From Scatosoma sp045654025 (GTDB lineage Bacteria; Bacillota; Clostridia; Christensenellales; Borkfalkiaceae): a stretch of DNA of 29,895 bases. Under the pieces are notes generated by a model. It had not been told where the DNA came from. It saw only the letters and a list, made by a program, of their open reading frames with translations, and did not search any database. How positions within the stretch are numbered: position 1 is the first letter of the stretch; every line of letters begins with the position of its first letter. Location: assembly GCA_045654025.1 (NCBI GenBank), contig JAZOMO010000003.1:1-29895 (forward strand), read 5' to 3'. Below, piece after piece: positions 23,264 through 29,895 of this stretch. The translations under genes were made by a program, and so were the position numbers.

Positions 23264-23915
23264 TCTCTTTCGTCCGTTCCATTAAGATTACTTTTGTTCT
23301 TTCTTTTGTTAAATCGTCGCGAGAAAATTCTAATTCATCCCTACGACAGATTTCCACGTCATCTTTGTCAAACAACTCCAAAAAGGATTGCGCGTTGTCA
23401 ATGTCTATCGTCGAATCTTTCGTTCGATAATGCATCGGTATAACGATGTCCGGTATCAGTCTATCGACGTATTCTTTTGCCTGCTGCGCATCAATCGTAT
23501 ACGTTCCACCCACGGGAACGAGAAGAATATTGACAGGCAAGAGCATCTCCAAAAGCTCTGCCGAACATTCCTCCCCCAAGTCGCCCATATGGCAAATATC
23601 CAAACCGTCCATACGGATTTTAAAGATGACGTTTTCACCGCGAAGACGTCCTTTTTGCATGTCGTGATAACTCTTTATACCCTGCAACTCTACGCCAGGC
23701 AACTGATAAAAGCCTTCCTCGCAAATGATTTTAGGATTACCGCCCACCGCCGATACGTTGTCGTGGTCGAAATGAGCGTGACTGACAGTAACGGCATCCG
23801 CCGTCTGCCCCGCCGCCATTTCATAGCCAACTTTTCGATAAGGATCGGTGACAACCGTCGTCCCCGTACTCTCCGTAAGCTTGAAACAAGAATGTCCTAA
23901 ATACTGGATCTTCAT
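23253..23915 (-). CDS. MBL-fold metal-dependent hydrolase (UPF0173/UlaG-like)
   Basis: A 220-residue metallo-beta-lactamase-fold protein. It begins MKIQYLGHSCFKL, has the metal-binding HAHFDHDN (HxHxDH), HMGDLGEE with the bridging Asp, and a terminal MHYRTKD histidine. This matches the UPF0173 / YtkL group of cytoplasmic hydrolases; the physiological substrate is unknown. GGAGG lies 4 bases before the ATG. It follows the DUF1934 gene by 25 bases, and its last 11 bases overlap the start of rho, showing translational coupling. Confidence 0.9.
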   Translation of the reverse strand: MKIQYLGHSCFKLTESTGTTVVTDPYRKVGYEMAAGQTADAVTVSHAHFDHDNVSAVGGNPKIICEEGFYQLPGVELQGIKSYHDMQKGRLRGENVIFKIRMDGLDICHMGDLGEECSAELLEMLLPVNILLVPVGGTYTIDAQQAKEYVDRLIPDIVIPMHYRTKDSTIDIDNAQSFLELFDKDDVEICRRDELEFSRDDLTKERTKVILMERTKENGR

Positions 23916-23940
23916 TTTTCCTCCAAATTTTACGGCATTA

Positions 23941-24327
23941 CTACTTGGAAGCCGTTGCTTTTATCCTCAAACGCATCTGTTGTACTTCATTGCCAAAGTC
24001 TAAAGCATATTCGAGCTGCAAGAGCAACGAATGCTTTGTTATAGTATAGGCAATCCGCTTTGTGCTAACATCCAACACTCCCTCGTTTCCACCGATAGAG
24101 AGCACACCTTGCGTTCGGCAGTTTTCACGCAAGCAAAGGCGCATGGAATAATCCCCTTCCCTTTCAATCCGCGTTTCATTTTCCTCGACGTAGATTGTTG
24201 TTCGTGAATTTTCTTGCGTATAGCGCAAAACAGCGGACAAGGATGAACTTTCCATTTCCGCTTTGCAAGAAAACCGATTTTCCTCTTGGTCAACGGCCGT
24301 CCATATTGTCAAAAATACCTCTTGCAT
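23941..24327 (-). CDS. DUF1934 (YwiB-like) family protein
   Basis: A 128-residue calycin-like beta-barrel protein by pattern: TQENSRTTIYVEENETRIEREGDYSMRL, then a glycine turn and LDVSTKRIAYTITKHSLLLQLEYALDFGNEVQQMRLRIKA (quoted in parts), which fits DUF1934, named after Bacillus YwiB. Function unknown. It is the first gene of the DUF1934-MBL-rho run. The ribosome binding site is poor (GGCGG 4 bases before the ATG). Its promoter (24634-24662) is separated from it by an inverted-repeat element, so its leader would be unusually long and structured. Confidence 0.75.
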   Translation of the reverse strand: MQEVFLTIWTAVDQEENRFSCKAEMESSSLSAVLRYTQENSRTTIYVEENETRIEREGDYSMRLCLRENCRTQGVLSIGGNEGVLDVSTKRIAYTITKHSLLLQLEYALDFGNEVQQMRLRIKATASK

Positions 24328-24348
24328 ACAACCGCCATATTCATATTG

Positions 24349-24629
24349 ATAACCAAAGTAATATAATCCAAACCAAGATTTTTAGCGGTAAATTTTGCCT
24401 GCTACTTCGTTGAAACCCTTGCTAAACCGACGGGTTTACCTACGGCTTTCGCCTTGTAGAAGGACGAAAAATTTTCTCGCTATAAATTGCTTCGCACCCC
24501 AAAGCTCGTATTTTGAAATGATTTTTGGTGCGAAGGAAGAAATTATACCAACGTATTATGATGACGACAAACCATAAAGCATTCAAAAGACAGTTTTGGG
24601 GCTGGTTTCGATTATATTACCTTGGTTAT
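24349..24629. mobile_element. MITE-like element with 27-bp terminal inverted repeats
   Basis: The ends 24349-24375 and 24603-24629 are inverted repeats matching at 25 of 27 positions (both contain the core TAATATAATC or its complement). Each end carries TA just inside its outermost base, so a TA target duplication around ACC...GGT (24352-24626, 275 bp) is possible, as for IS630/Tc1-type elements. There is no open reading frame. Inside are hairpins: CTTCGCACC/GGTGCGAAG (24490-24498 and 24527-24535), TAGCG/CGCTA (24383-24387, 24478-24482), a GGC-GAAA-GCC tetraloop hairpin (24444-24453, minus strand) and TAAACC/GGTTTA (24423-24438). It lies between the promoter and the first gene of the rho operon. 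Confidence 0.7.
24542..24570 (-). promoter_or_regulatory. Promoter-like sequence inside the inverted-repeat element
   Basis: Minus strand: TTGTCG (24570-24565), 17-base spacer, TATAAT (24547-24542) with extended TGG. It points toward DUF1934 and would start just before the first internal hairpin, so the element may encode a small structured RNA or supply a promoter to the operon. Confidence 0.5.
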
Positions 24630-24633
24630 ACTT

Positions 24634-24662
24634 AGTATAACAAAATTCGACAAAAAAGTAAA
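24634..24662 (-). promoter_or_regulatory. Sigma-A promoter upstream of the DUF1934-MBL-rho operon
   Basis: Minus strand: TTTACT (24662-24657), 17-base spacer, TATACT (24639-24634) with extended TGT. It lies immediately outside the right end of the inverted-repeat element, about 305 bases from the DUF1934 start codon. Confidence 0.6.
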
Positions 24663-24687
24663 CAGGATTTGGCTAAAAACGTAAAAT

Positions 24688-25512
24688 TTAATCGTTTTTC
24701 CGTTTAATCTTGCTGCGAATTTCCTTTCCTTCTGCAAGAGCGCGGCGCAAATCGTCTTCATTTCCGTCTGCAATCGCATCCTTGTAAACGGTTAAATGTT
24801 CAATCAACCCCTCTAGTTCCTCTAAGATATAGGGGCGGTTGAGCATATACAACTCCGACCACATCCGTTCGTCCACCCCGGCAATTCTCGTCATATCCTG
24901 AAAACTACCGCCCGTAAAGCCGTCGCAGCCCGAAACCTGCCTACTCTTTACGTATGCGTTCGAAACGATATGTGCAAGTTGCGAAGTCAAGGCTATTTTT
25001 CTATCGTGTTCCTCTGCCGTACACTCCACAATCTTCCCAAAGCCAAGCAGGATGGCAAACTCTCTTGCCTCATTCAGCGCCGTAATATCCGTCTTTTCCG
25101 CCACGGCAATGATGAGATTTGCCCCACGAAACAAGTTTTCTTGCGAGTATTGTATCCCCGAGGTTTCCTTCCCTGCCATAGGATGCAAACCTATGTAGCG
25201 ATAATTGCGAGGAACAGCATATACCGTCTTCTCTATTTCTTCTTTTACGCCGCAGATATCAGCAACAAACGCTCCGTCCTTAAAAGTAGCGCTTTGCAAA
25301 AGGGAAATAGTCGCCTTGGGCGGAATCGCCAGAAAGACGTTATCATAGGACGAAATTTCCTGCGCTATCCCGTCGATATATCCCCTAGATAAAGCAAAAT
25401 CAAGCGTTTCCTGCTGCAAGTCATAACCGTCCACAGACAGCCCTCGCGCCTTTAAAGCACGCGCCAACGATGCGCCGATAATCCCCAACCCAACAACCAA
25501 AATCTTTTTCAT
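24688..25512 (-). CDS. tyrA: Prephenate dehydrogenase
   Basis: TyrA converts prephenate to 4-hydroxyphenylpyruvate with NAD+ in tyrosine biosynthesis. The 274-residue protein has an N-terminal Rossmann fold (KILVVGLGIIGASLA, 3-17), ADICGVKEE, the catalytic GLHPMAGKETSG with the conserved His, and the C-terminal all-helical domain (LTSQLAHIVSNA, GGSFQDMTRIA). It is the short monofunctional form without chorismate mutase or ACT domain. AAGGA precedes the ATG by about 8 bases. It has its own promoter and appears to be transcribed alone; no other aromatic amino-acid gene is in the window. No convincing terminator follows. Confidence 0.94.
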   Translation of the reverse strand: MKKILVVGLGIIGASLARALKARGLSVDGYDLQQETLDFALSRGYIDGIAQEISSYDNVFLAIPPKATISLLQSATFKDGAFVADICGVKEEIEKTVYAVPRNYRYIGLHPMAGKETSGIQYSQENLFRGANLIIAVAEKTDITALNEAREFAILLGFGKIVECTAEEHDRKIALTSQLAHIVSNAYVKSRQVSGCDGFTGGSFQDMTRIAGVDERMWSELYMLNRPYILEELEGLIEHLTVYKDAIADGNEDDLRRALAEGKEIRSKIKRKND

Positions 25513-25538
25513 ACGTCACTTCCTTTTTTGATGGCATT

Positions 25539-25567
25539 ATTGTAGCATATTCCCAAAAAGAATGCAA
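25539..25567 (-). promoter_or_regulatory. Sigma-A promoter for tyrA
   Basis: Minus strand: TTGCAT (25567-25562), 17-base spacer, TACAAT (25544-25539) with extended TGC. It lies just after the spoIIID terminator. Confidence 0.7.
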
Positions 25568-25577
25568 GCGTCACGAT

Positions 25578-25611
25578 ATAAAAAAAACGAAAAGACTTTC
25601 GCCCTTTCGTT
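25578..25611 (-). terminator. Intrinsic terminator after spoIIID
   Basis: AACGAAA/TTTCGTT stem (25611-25586 on the minus strand), extendable by one pair with a bulge, then an eight-T run. It isolates spoIIID from tyrA. Confidence 0.75.
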
Positions 25612-25627
25612 CTTTCTATTGTCTTGG

Positions 25628-25882
25628 TTATTCCTTCTTTGAAAGGTATTTTCTCCGCGTAGCGTCGCCGCCACGAATATGCCGTTCGTTTAAGTTGGTG
25701 TTTAAAACCTGCCGCACTTCCTCAAACAAGTCCTCGTCTATCATTTCCAAACGCTCGGACACGTCTTTATGTACTGTCGATTTACTGATGTGAAAATGCG
25801 CGGAACACGCCCGAACAGTACAACCCGTCGCAACGATATATTCCGCGCACATTCTAGCTCTTTGTTCAATATATTCCCACAA
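25628..25882 (-). CDS. spoIIID: Sporulation transcriptional regulator SpoIIID
   Basis: SpoIIID is a small DNA-binding protein that tunes sigma-E and sigma-K regulons in the mother cell. The 84-residue product matches closely: EYIVATGCTVRACSAHFHISKSTVHKDVSERL contains the helix-turn-helix (here about 15-45), followed by the basic tail RHIRGGDATRRKYLSKKE (shortened at the end). The start is TTG at 25882, 8 bases after GGAGGAG; the N-terminus MWEYIEQRA aligns with Bacillus MHDYIKERT, so the start is secure. A 12-bp perfect inverted repeat links the start region to the upstream DNA. It stands alone between the topoisomerase A subunit and a terminator. Confidence 0.96.
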   Translation of the reverse strand: MWEYIEQRARMCAEYIVATGCTVRACSAHFHISKSTVHKDVSERLEMIDEDLFEEVRQVLNTNLNERHIRGGDATRRKYLSKKE

Positions 25883-25934
25883 AATTACGACTCCTCCGTT
25901 TTTTGTCTACGAAATATCTTATGTCGTAATTTTG
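25880..25934. repeat. Perfect 12-bp inverted repeat across the spoIIID start region
   Basis: CAAAATTACGAC (25880-25891) and GTCGTAATTTTG (25923-25934) are exact inverted repeats 31 bases apart. The first arm covers the TTG start codon and the spacer up to the ribosome binding site; the second overlaps the candidate promoter. In RNA it would hide the start codon; in DNA it could be a regulator site. Confidence 0.65.
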
Positions 25935-25944
25935 CGAATTAGAC
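25916..25944 (-). promoter_or_regulatory. Candidate sigma-E promoter for spoIIID
   Basis: Minus strand: GTCTAATT (25944-25937), 13-base spacer, CATAAGAT (25923-25916). It partly fits the sigma-E consensus (GKMATATT, CATACAHT), which is the known class of spoIIID promoters. No sigma-A promoter is apparent here. Confidence 0.35.
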
Positions 25945-25968
25945 CGAATCTATTCTAGAAACCTTTCA

Positions 25969-28437
25969 TCAATCCGCTTTCGTGTAAGGCATCGGAAAGA
26001 CCTTTACCACCGAATCTTCCTCATAGCGAAGCACACGCTTTGCCTTTGCGCTCTGCATCAAGATAAACACATCCTCGGTGGAAAGCTGAGATACAATATT
26101 CCCCTTAACAACTACTGCCAAATAGTAAGGAACAGTTACGTAGCTTGCAGACAAGACTTTTGCACCCTCGCGAAGCCCGACGATTGCGCTACCTTTCTTG
26201 TATCTGCCCGTTGGCTCGATTTGTGAAACGATGACACGCTTAAACTTGCCTTCGTCTGTCGCAATCACGATTTCACCATCACCGTTTTGTTGAGTCATCA
26301 AAAGCACGCTGTCGCCTTCGCGAAGCTGAATTCCTCGAACACCGCTTGCAATTCGACCTTGCACGGGGATATCGTCCTTCTTTGCATTCAAACAAATACC
26401 GCCCTTGGTCACAATGATAATCGTATCGTCGTCCGAAGTTTCGTCCTCGACCGTCAGCACTTCGTCGTCCTCGGAAAGCTTGATGGCTTGGAAAGCGTCC
26501 TTCTTTTGGTCGTATTCACCCCATCCCGTCTTCTTCATCATACCCTTTTTAGTGAAGAACATGAGGTTGCCAATCGGCATACGAGCAGGCAATTCAAACA
26601 ACGCCACAACCCTTTCGCCCTCTAAAGCCTCTTTACAGACGTCCTGTAAGGAAACACCCTCGTCCGTGAAACGACAAGCGTATTCAGGCGCGTAAATGTC
26701 CAGCTTATAGCAGTTTCCGTAGTTGGTAAACGCCATAATTCGCTTATCCGTCGCCGTTTTGAGCAGCAAGGTAGCCACCAAGCCAGCCTTAAACCTGCCT
26801 TCAATCGGCTTTTCCACGCCCGCAGCGTTTGCACCGATTAAGACCTTGATTCTATCGTCCGCCGTATAGGCAACCGTGCATTTTTCGCCCTGCACCTTTT
26901 CACGAGAAACGGAAACAAGACCGTCAGCCTCTTCCGTCGTGAATACAAGACGACTCTTTCTCGGGGAAGGATAGCGTTCCTTGATTTCGTTGATTTCTTC
27001 CTTGACAACTTCTAACTGCTTAGCCTTACTTTTAGAAATGCCAGTCAGCTTTTTGATAAGCTTTTGTAATTCCGCCAGTTCGTTCTCGAGCTTGGTAATT
27101 TCCAGCTTAGTCAATCTTGCAAGCTTTAATTCCAAGATATGATGCGCCTGCACCTCGGAAATGGAGAAGCGTTGCATCAGCTTTACCTTCGCGTCTGCAG
27201 TGCTGTCCGATTTCTTGATAATGGCGATTACCTCATCAATGTTTTGAACGGCAACGATTAAGCCCTCTAAGATATGGCACTTTCTTTCCGCTTGGTCGAG
27301 GTCGAATAAGGTACGCTTTAAAATCAGCTTCTGTTGATAATTTACGTAATGGCGAATTACGTCCATCAAGCCCAGCTGTTGAGGTTTGCCGTCGGCAATT
27401 ACGACCATATTAATACCAAAGGTCGTTTCAAGGTCTGTATACTTATACAGAAGTTTCAAAATCGCAGGGATATTCCCTTCTTTTTTGATGCGAATGACAG
27501 CGCGCATGCCCGTACGGTCGGATTCGTCTGCGACGTAATCTACGCACGCCATTTCCTCTTTTTTCTCCTCACGAAGCTCTGCAATTTTCTTCAAAAGTTG
27601 TGCTTTGTTTACCTGATAAGGAAGCTCGGTAATGACAAGGTTTGTCTTGCCATTGTCCGTCTTTTCAGTGGAAATCTTCGCACGAACGGAGATCTTGCCT
27701 CTACCCGTCTTATACGCCTGAATCAGTTCATTTGCGACGATAATACCGCCCGTAGGGAAGTCAGGACAAGGGATATATTCCATCATCTCTTCCAGCGTGA
27801 TGGCAGGATTGTCGATATACGCCACTACGCCATTGATAACCTCTGCAAGGTTGTGGGTGGGAATGTTCGTCGCAAGCCCTACCGCAATACCCGAAGACCC
27901 ATTCACCAAAAGGTTGGGGAAACGGCCAGGTAAAATATCCGGCTCTTTTAAGCTATCGTCAAAGTTCAAGGAAAAGGGTACGGCATCCTTGTCTATATCA
28001 CGCAACAATTCCAATGCCAAAGGCTCTAAACGAGCCTCGGTATAACGCATCGCCGCCGCAGGGTCGCCGTCCACAGAACCAAAGTTACCATGGCCGTTTA
28101 CGAGCGTTTTCCCCATGTTAAAGCCCTGCGCCATACGCACCATCGCATCGTATACCGAGCTATCGCCGTGGGGATGATATTTACCCATACAGTCACCGAC
28201 GATACGGGCGCTCTTTTTATGCGGTTTATCGGGGGTCAAACCCATCTCGTGCATCGTATATAGAATACGGCGTTGCACGGGCTTTAAGCCGTCCTCTACG
28301 CGGGGAAGCGCACGATCAAGAATAACGAATTCAGCATAGGGAAGCATTGAAGAATGAAGGACCTTTTCCAACGGTTCGACATACGTCTGACCGGTTTGCA
28401 CGATTTCTTCGGGTTGAATTTTCTTACCTTTTGCCAT
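25969..28437 (-). CDS. Type IIA DNA topoisomerase subunit A (ParC/GyrA-like)
   Basis: An 822-residue catalytic subunit that cuts and rejoins DNA with its partner B subunit. The breakage-reunion domain is intact: RALPRVEDGLKPVQRRIL, KKSARIVGDCMGKYHPHGDSSVYDAMVRMAQ, AAAMRYTEARL with the catalytic Tyr132. The quinolone-region residues corresponding to E. coli GyrA Ser83 and Asp87 are Ser93 and Asp97, the susceptible state. The C-terminal beta-pinwheel repeats are present but I see no GyrA box (QRRGGKG); the equivalent places read VQGEKCTVAYT and GRIASGVRGI. This favours a topoisomerase IV-like, decatenating enzyme over gyrase, by inference. AGGAGGG lies inside the end of the B-subunit gene, 3 bases upstream, so the pair is coupled. 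Confidence 0.9.
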   Translation of the reverse strand: MAKGKKIQPEEIVQTGQTYVEPLEKVLHSSMLPYAEFVILDRALPRVEDGLKPVQRRILYTMHEMGLTPDKPHKKSARIVGDCMGKYHPHGDSSVYDAMVRMAQGFNMGKTLVNGHGNFGSVDGDPAAAMRYTEARLEPLALELLRDIDKDAVPFSLNFDDSLKEPDILPGRFPNLLVNGSSGIAVGLATNIPTHNLAEVINGVVAYIDNPAITLEEMMEYIPCPDFPTGGIIVANELIQAYKTGRGKISVRAKISTEKTDNGKTNLVITELPYQVNKAQLLKKIAELREEKKEEMACVDYVADESDRTGMRAVIRIKKEGNIPAILKLLYKYTDLETTFGINMVVIADGKPQQLGLMDVIRHYVNYQQKLILKRTLFDLDQAERKCHILEGLIVAVQNIDEVIAIIKKSDSTADAKVKLMQRFSISEVQAHHILELKLARLTKLEITKLENELAELQKLIKKLTGISKSKAKQLEVVKEEINEIKERYPSPRKSRLVFTTEEADGLVSVSREKVQGEKCTVAYTADDRIKVLIGANAAGVEKPIEGRFKAGLVATLLLKTATDKRIMAFTNYGNCYKLDIYAPEYACRFTDEGVSLQDVCKEALEGERVVALFELPARMPIGNLMFFTKKGMMKKTGWGEYDQKKDAFQAIKLSEDDEVLTVEDETSDDDTIIIVTKGGICLNAKKDDIPVQGRIASGVRGIQLREGDSVLLMTQQNGDGEIVIATDEGKFKRVIVSQIEPTGRYKKGSAIVGLREGAKVLSASYVTVPYYLAVVVKGNIVSQLSTEDVFILMQSAKAKRVLRYEEDSVVKVFPMPYTKAD

Positions 28438-28440
28438 CGC

Positions 28441-29895
28441 TTATTTGCCCTCCTTTCCTTCTAATTTTTCCATAAACGCGTCTTTCTTGTTGAAATTCGC
28501 ATACTTTGCCAAGAATTCCTTTCTGCCTTCCGACTTATCCCCCATCAAGGTCGTAATCATACGGTCAGCCTTTGCCGCGTCCTCCACCGTAACCTGAATC
28601 AAGTTACGGGTTGCAGGCTTCATCGTCGTTTCCCAAAGCTGTTCGGCGTTCATTTCGCCAAGACCCTTATAACGTTGTAATTGATAGCCTTTACCGATTT
28701 TTTCAATCGCAAGCTCCAACTCCTTGTCGTCGTAAGCGTATTCCACTCTATCCCCTTTGTAGACCTTATAAAGAGGAGGCATACCGATATATACGTGCCC
28801 GGCATTTACGAGAGGACGCATATAACGGAAGAAGAAGGTCAACAAAATACAACGGATATGCATACCGTCTTGGTCGGCATCCGAAAGGATGATAATCTTG
28901 TGATAGTTGATTTTATCTAAGTTGAAATCGGGGTCGATACCGCCGCCGATTGCGCCGATCATCGTACGAATTTCCTCGTTTTCAAGGATTTGATTTAATC
29001 TCTTTTTCTCTACGTTCAACGGCTTGCCACGCAAGGGGAGAATAGACTGGAACTGACGGACACGCGCCTGCTTTGCCGTACCGCCTGCCGAGTCACCCTC
29101 GACGATGAACATTTCATTAAATTCCGGCTTTCTGCCCGAGCAAGCCGCAAGTTTTCCGATAAGGGTTAAGCCGTCGATACTCTTCTTCTCGCGGGCGTTG
29201 TCCTTTGCCTGCTTTGCGGCGATACGCACCCTTGCCGCGCCCTGCGCTTTTTTGATGATTTCTTCAAGAATTTTCTTAAAGCCACGGGTCGTGGAAATGA
29301 CGTTAAAGCCTTCGATAACCGTCGCCTCTACCGCAGGTCTTGCCTCGGTGTTTCCAAGCTTGGTCTTCGTCTGACCCTCGAACTGTACGCTCTTCATCTT
29401 AATCGACAATACCGCCGTCAAGCCTTCACGGAAGTCGTCACCTTGGAAATTCGGGTCTTTATCCTTCAAGAAGCCGTTGCTACGAGCGTACTCGTTCAGG
29501 ACACGCACCAGCCCCGACTTAAAGCCCATTTCATGATAACCACCCTCTGGCGTGGGAATATTGTTGACAAACGAATAGATATTTTCCGTGTAGTCGCCCG
29601 TATGCTGAATGGCAAACTCTACGACGATATCGTTCTTCGTCGCAGAATAGTAGATGGGCTGTGCATACAATTTTTTCTTCGCCGAATTTTGACTCTTGAC
29701 AAAGTCAATGATACCGCCGTCGTATTTAAAGACCGTTCTGTAAGCCTCACTTTCGAGCGCAAGCTCGTCCACCTGCGCAAAAAGATTGCCCTGACCGCCA
29801 CCAAAATCAAACAGACTGGGCATTTCATCCCCAGCATCGGCAGCAACGTCCGCCGTTTCTACCGACTCTTCGCCGTCCTCATCCCCTTCCTCGTC
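28441..29895 (-). CDS. Type IIA DNA topoisomerase subunit B (ParE/GyrB-like), 5' end outside window
   Basis: The frame is open to the right edge (485 codons to the TAA at 28441), so the start and GHKL ATPase domain lie outside; the internal ATG at 29823 is not the start. Visible are the transducer (FKYDGGIIDFVK, TENIYSFVNNIPTPEGGYHEMGF, with the ATP-contacting QTKTKLGN loop) and the Toprim domain (FIVEGDSAGG, LPLRGKPLNVEK, IILSDADQDGMHIRCILLTFF). Where the ATPase and transducer join, there is an inserted stretch: a strongly acidic run (DEEGDEDGEESVETADVAAD) then a Phe/Gly-rich piece (MPSLFDFGGGQGNLFAQ). The A subunit starts 3 bases after the stop. Confidence 0.92.
   Translation of the reverse strand, partial: DEEGDEDGEESVETADVAADAGDEMPSLFDFGGGQGNLFAQVDELALESEAYRTVFKYDGGIIDFVKSQNSAKKKLYAQPIYYSATKNDIVVEFAIQHTGDYTENIYSFVNNIPTPEGGYHEMGFKSGLVRVLNEYARSNGFLKDKDPNFQGDDFREGLTAVLSIKMKSVQFEGQTKTKLGNTEARPAVEATVIEGFNVISTTRGFKKILEEIIKKAQGAARVRIAAKQAKDNAREKKSIDGLTLIGKLAACSGRKPEFNEMFIVEGDSAGGTAKQARVRQFQSILPLRGKPLNVEKKRLNQILENEEIRTMIGAIGGGIDPDFNLDKINYHKIIILSDADQDGMHIRCILLTFFFRYMRPLVNAGHVYIGMPPLYKVYKGDRVEYAYDDKELELAIEKIGKGYQLQRYKGLGEMNAEQLWETTMKPATRNLIQVTVEDAAKADRMITTLMGDKSEGRKEFLAKYANFNKKDAFMEKLEGKEGK

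Noticed and set aside
29821..29823. ATG as the start of the topoisomerase B subunit
   Set aside because: The frame stays open to the window edge and the ATPase domain would be missing; the codon is internal.
1..29895. CRISPR arrays, prophage genes, toxin-antitoxin pairs or a defence island
   Set aside because: No regularly spaced repeats and no such protein families were seen; all sizeable minus-strand frames are accounted for by core genes.

Overview
The window looks like a chromosomal core region of an anaerobic, spore-forming, Gram-positive bacterium of the class Clostridia. Evidence: a spoIIID gene and a YlxY-type polysaccharide deacetylase next to an M16 peptidase (sporulation and Bacillus-like synteny), anaerobic class III ribonucleotide reductase (nrdD-nrdG), the fermentative pta-ackA pair, tmcAL (ylbM), YceD-rpmF, and strong AGGAGG-type ribosome binding sites. 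I cannot name the genus. All protein genes except tmcAL lie on the minus strand, so transcription runs from high to low coordinates.

Layout, in minus-strand reading order from the right end. (a) 29895-25969: B subunit (5' end outside the window) and A subunit of a type IIA topoisomerase, then spoIIID (25628-25882) with a TTG start. (b) tyrA (24688-25512), then a 360-base gap holding a sigma-A promoter and a ~280-bp element with terminal inverted repeats, lying between that promoter and a three-gene operon DUF1934 / MBL-fold hydrolase / rho-like gene (21803-24327). (c) A 356-base gap with the rho terminator, the nrd promoter and four NrdR-box-like sites, then nrdD, nrdG, a small membrane zinc-ribbon protein and a SPOR-like protein (17791-21446). 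(d) tRNA-Thr(CGT), followed by two extra copies of its 3' end, each with its own terminator, separated by highly palindromic DNA (17121-17694). (e) A serine alpha/beta hydrolase, convergent with the plus-strand tmcAL; tmcAL is divergent from pta-ackA. (f) yceD-rpmF. (g) copA and an ArsR-family regulator. (h) A six-gene run uvrC / U32 peptidase / mutS2 / polysaccharide deacetylase / M16 peptidase / tex (5' part), probably one operon from a promoter at 8926-8954.

Together the genes cover DNA topology and repair, anaerobic dNTP supply, acetate/ATP fermentation, copper export, translation and sporulation. No phage, CRISPR array, toxin-antitoxin or secretion cluster is visible. The unusual material is of two kinds. 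First, non-coding: the tRNA-Thr 3'-end duplications with a seven-hairpin block, and the inverted-repeat element in the leader of the rho operon. Second, core enzymes with altered catalytic signatures: a Rho lacking the DER motif, a CopA with DKTATLT instead of DKTGTLT, a MutS2 Smr domain lacking the D/R of its LDLR motif, and a deacetylase lacking the NodB aspartates. Most sigma-A promoters share an extended -10 of the form TG(N)TATAAT/TATACT.
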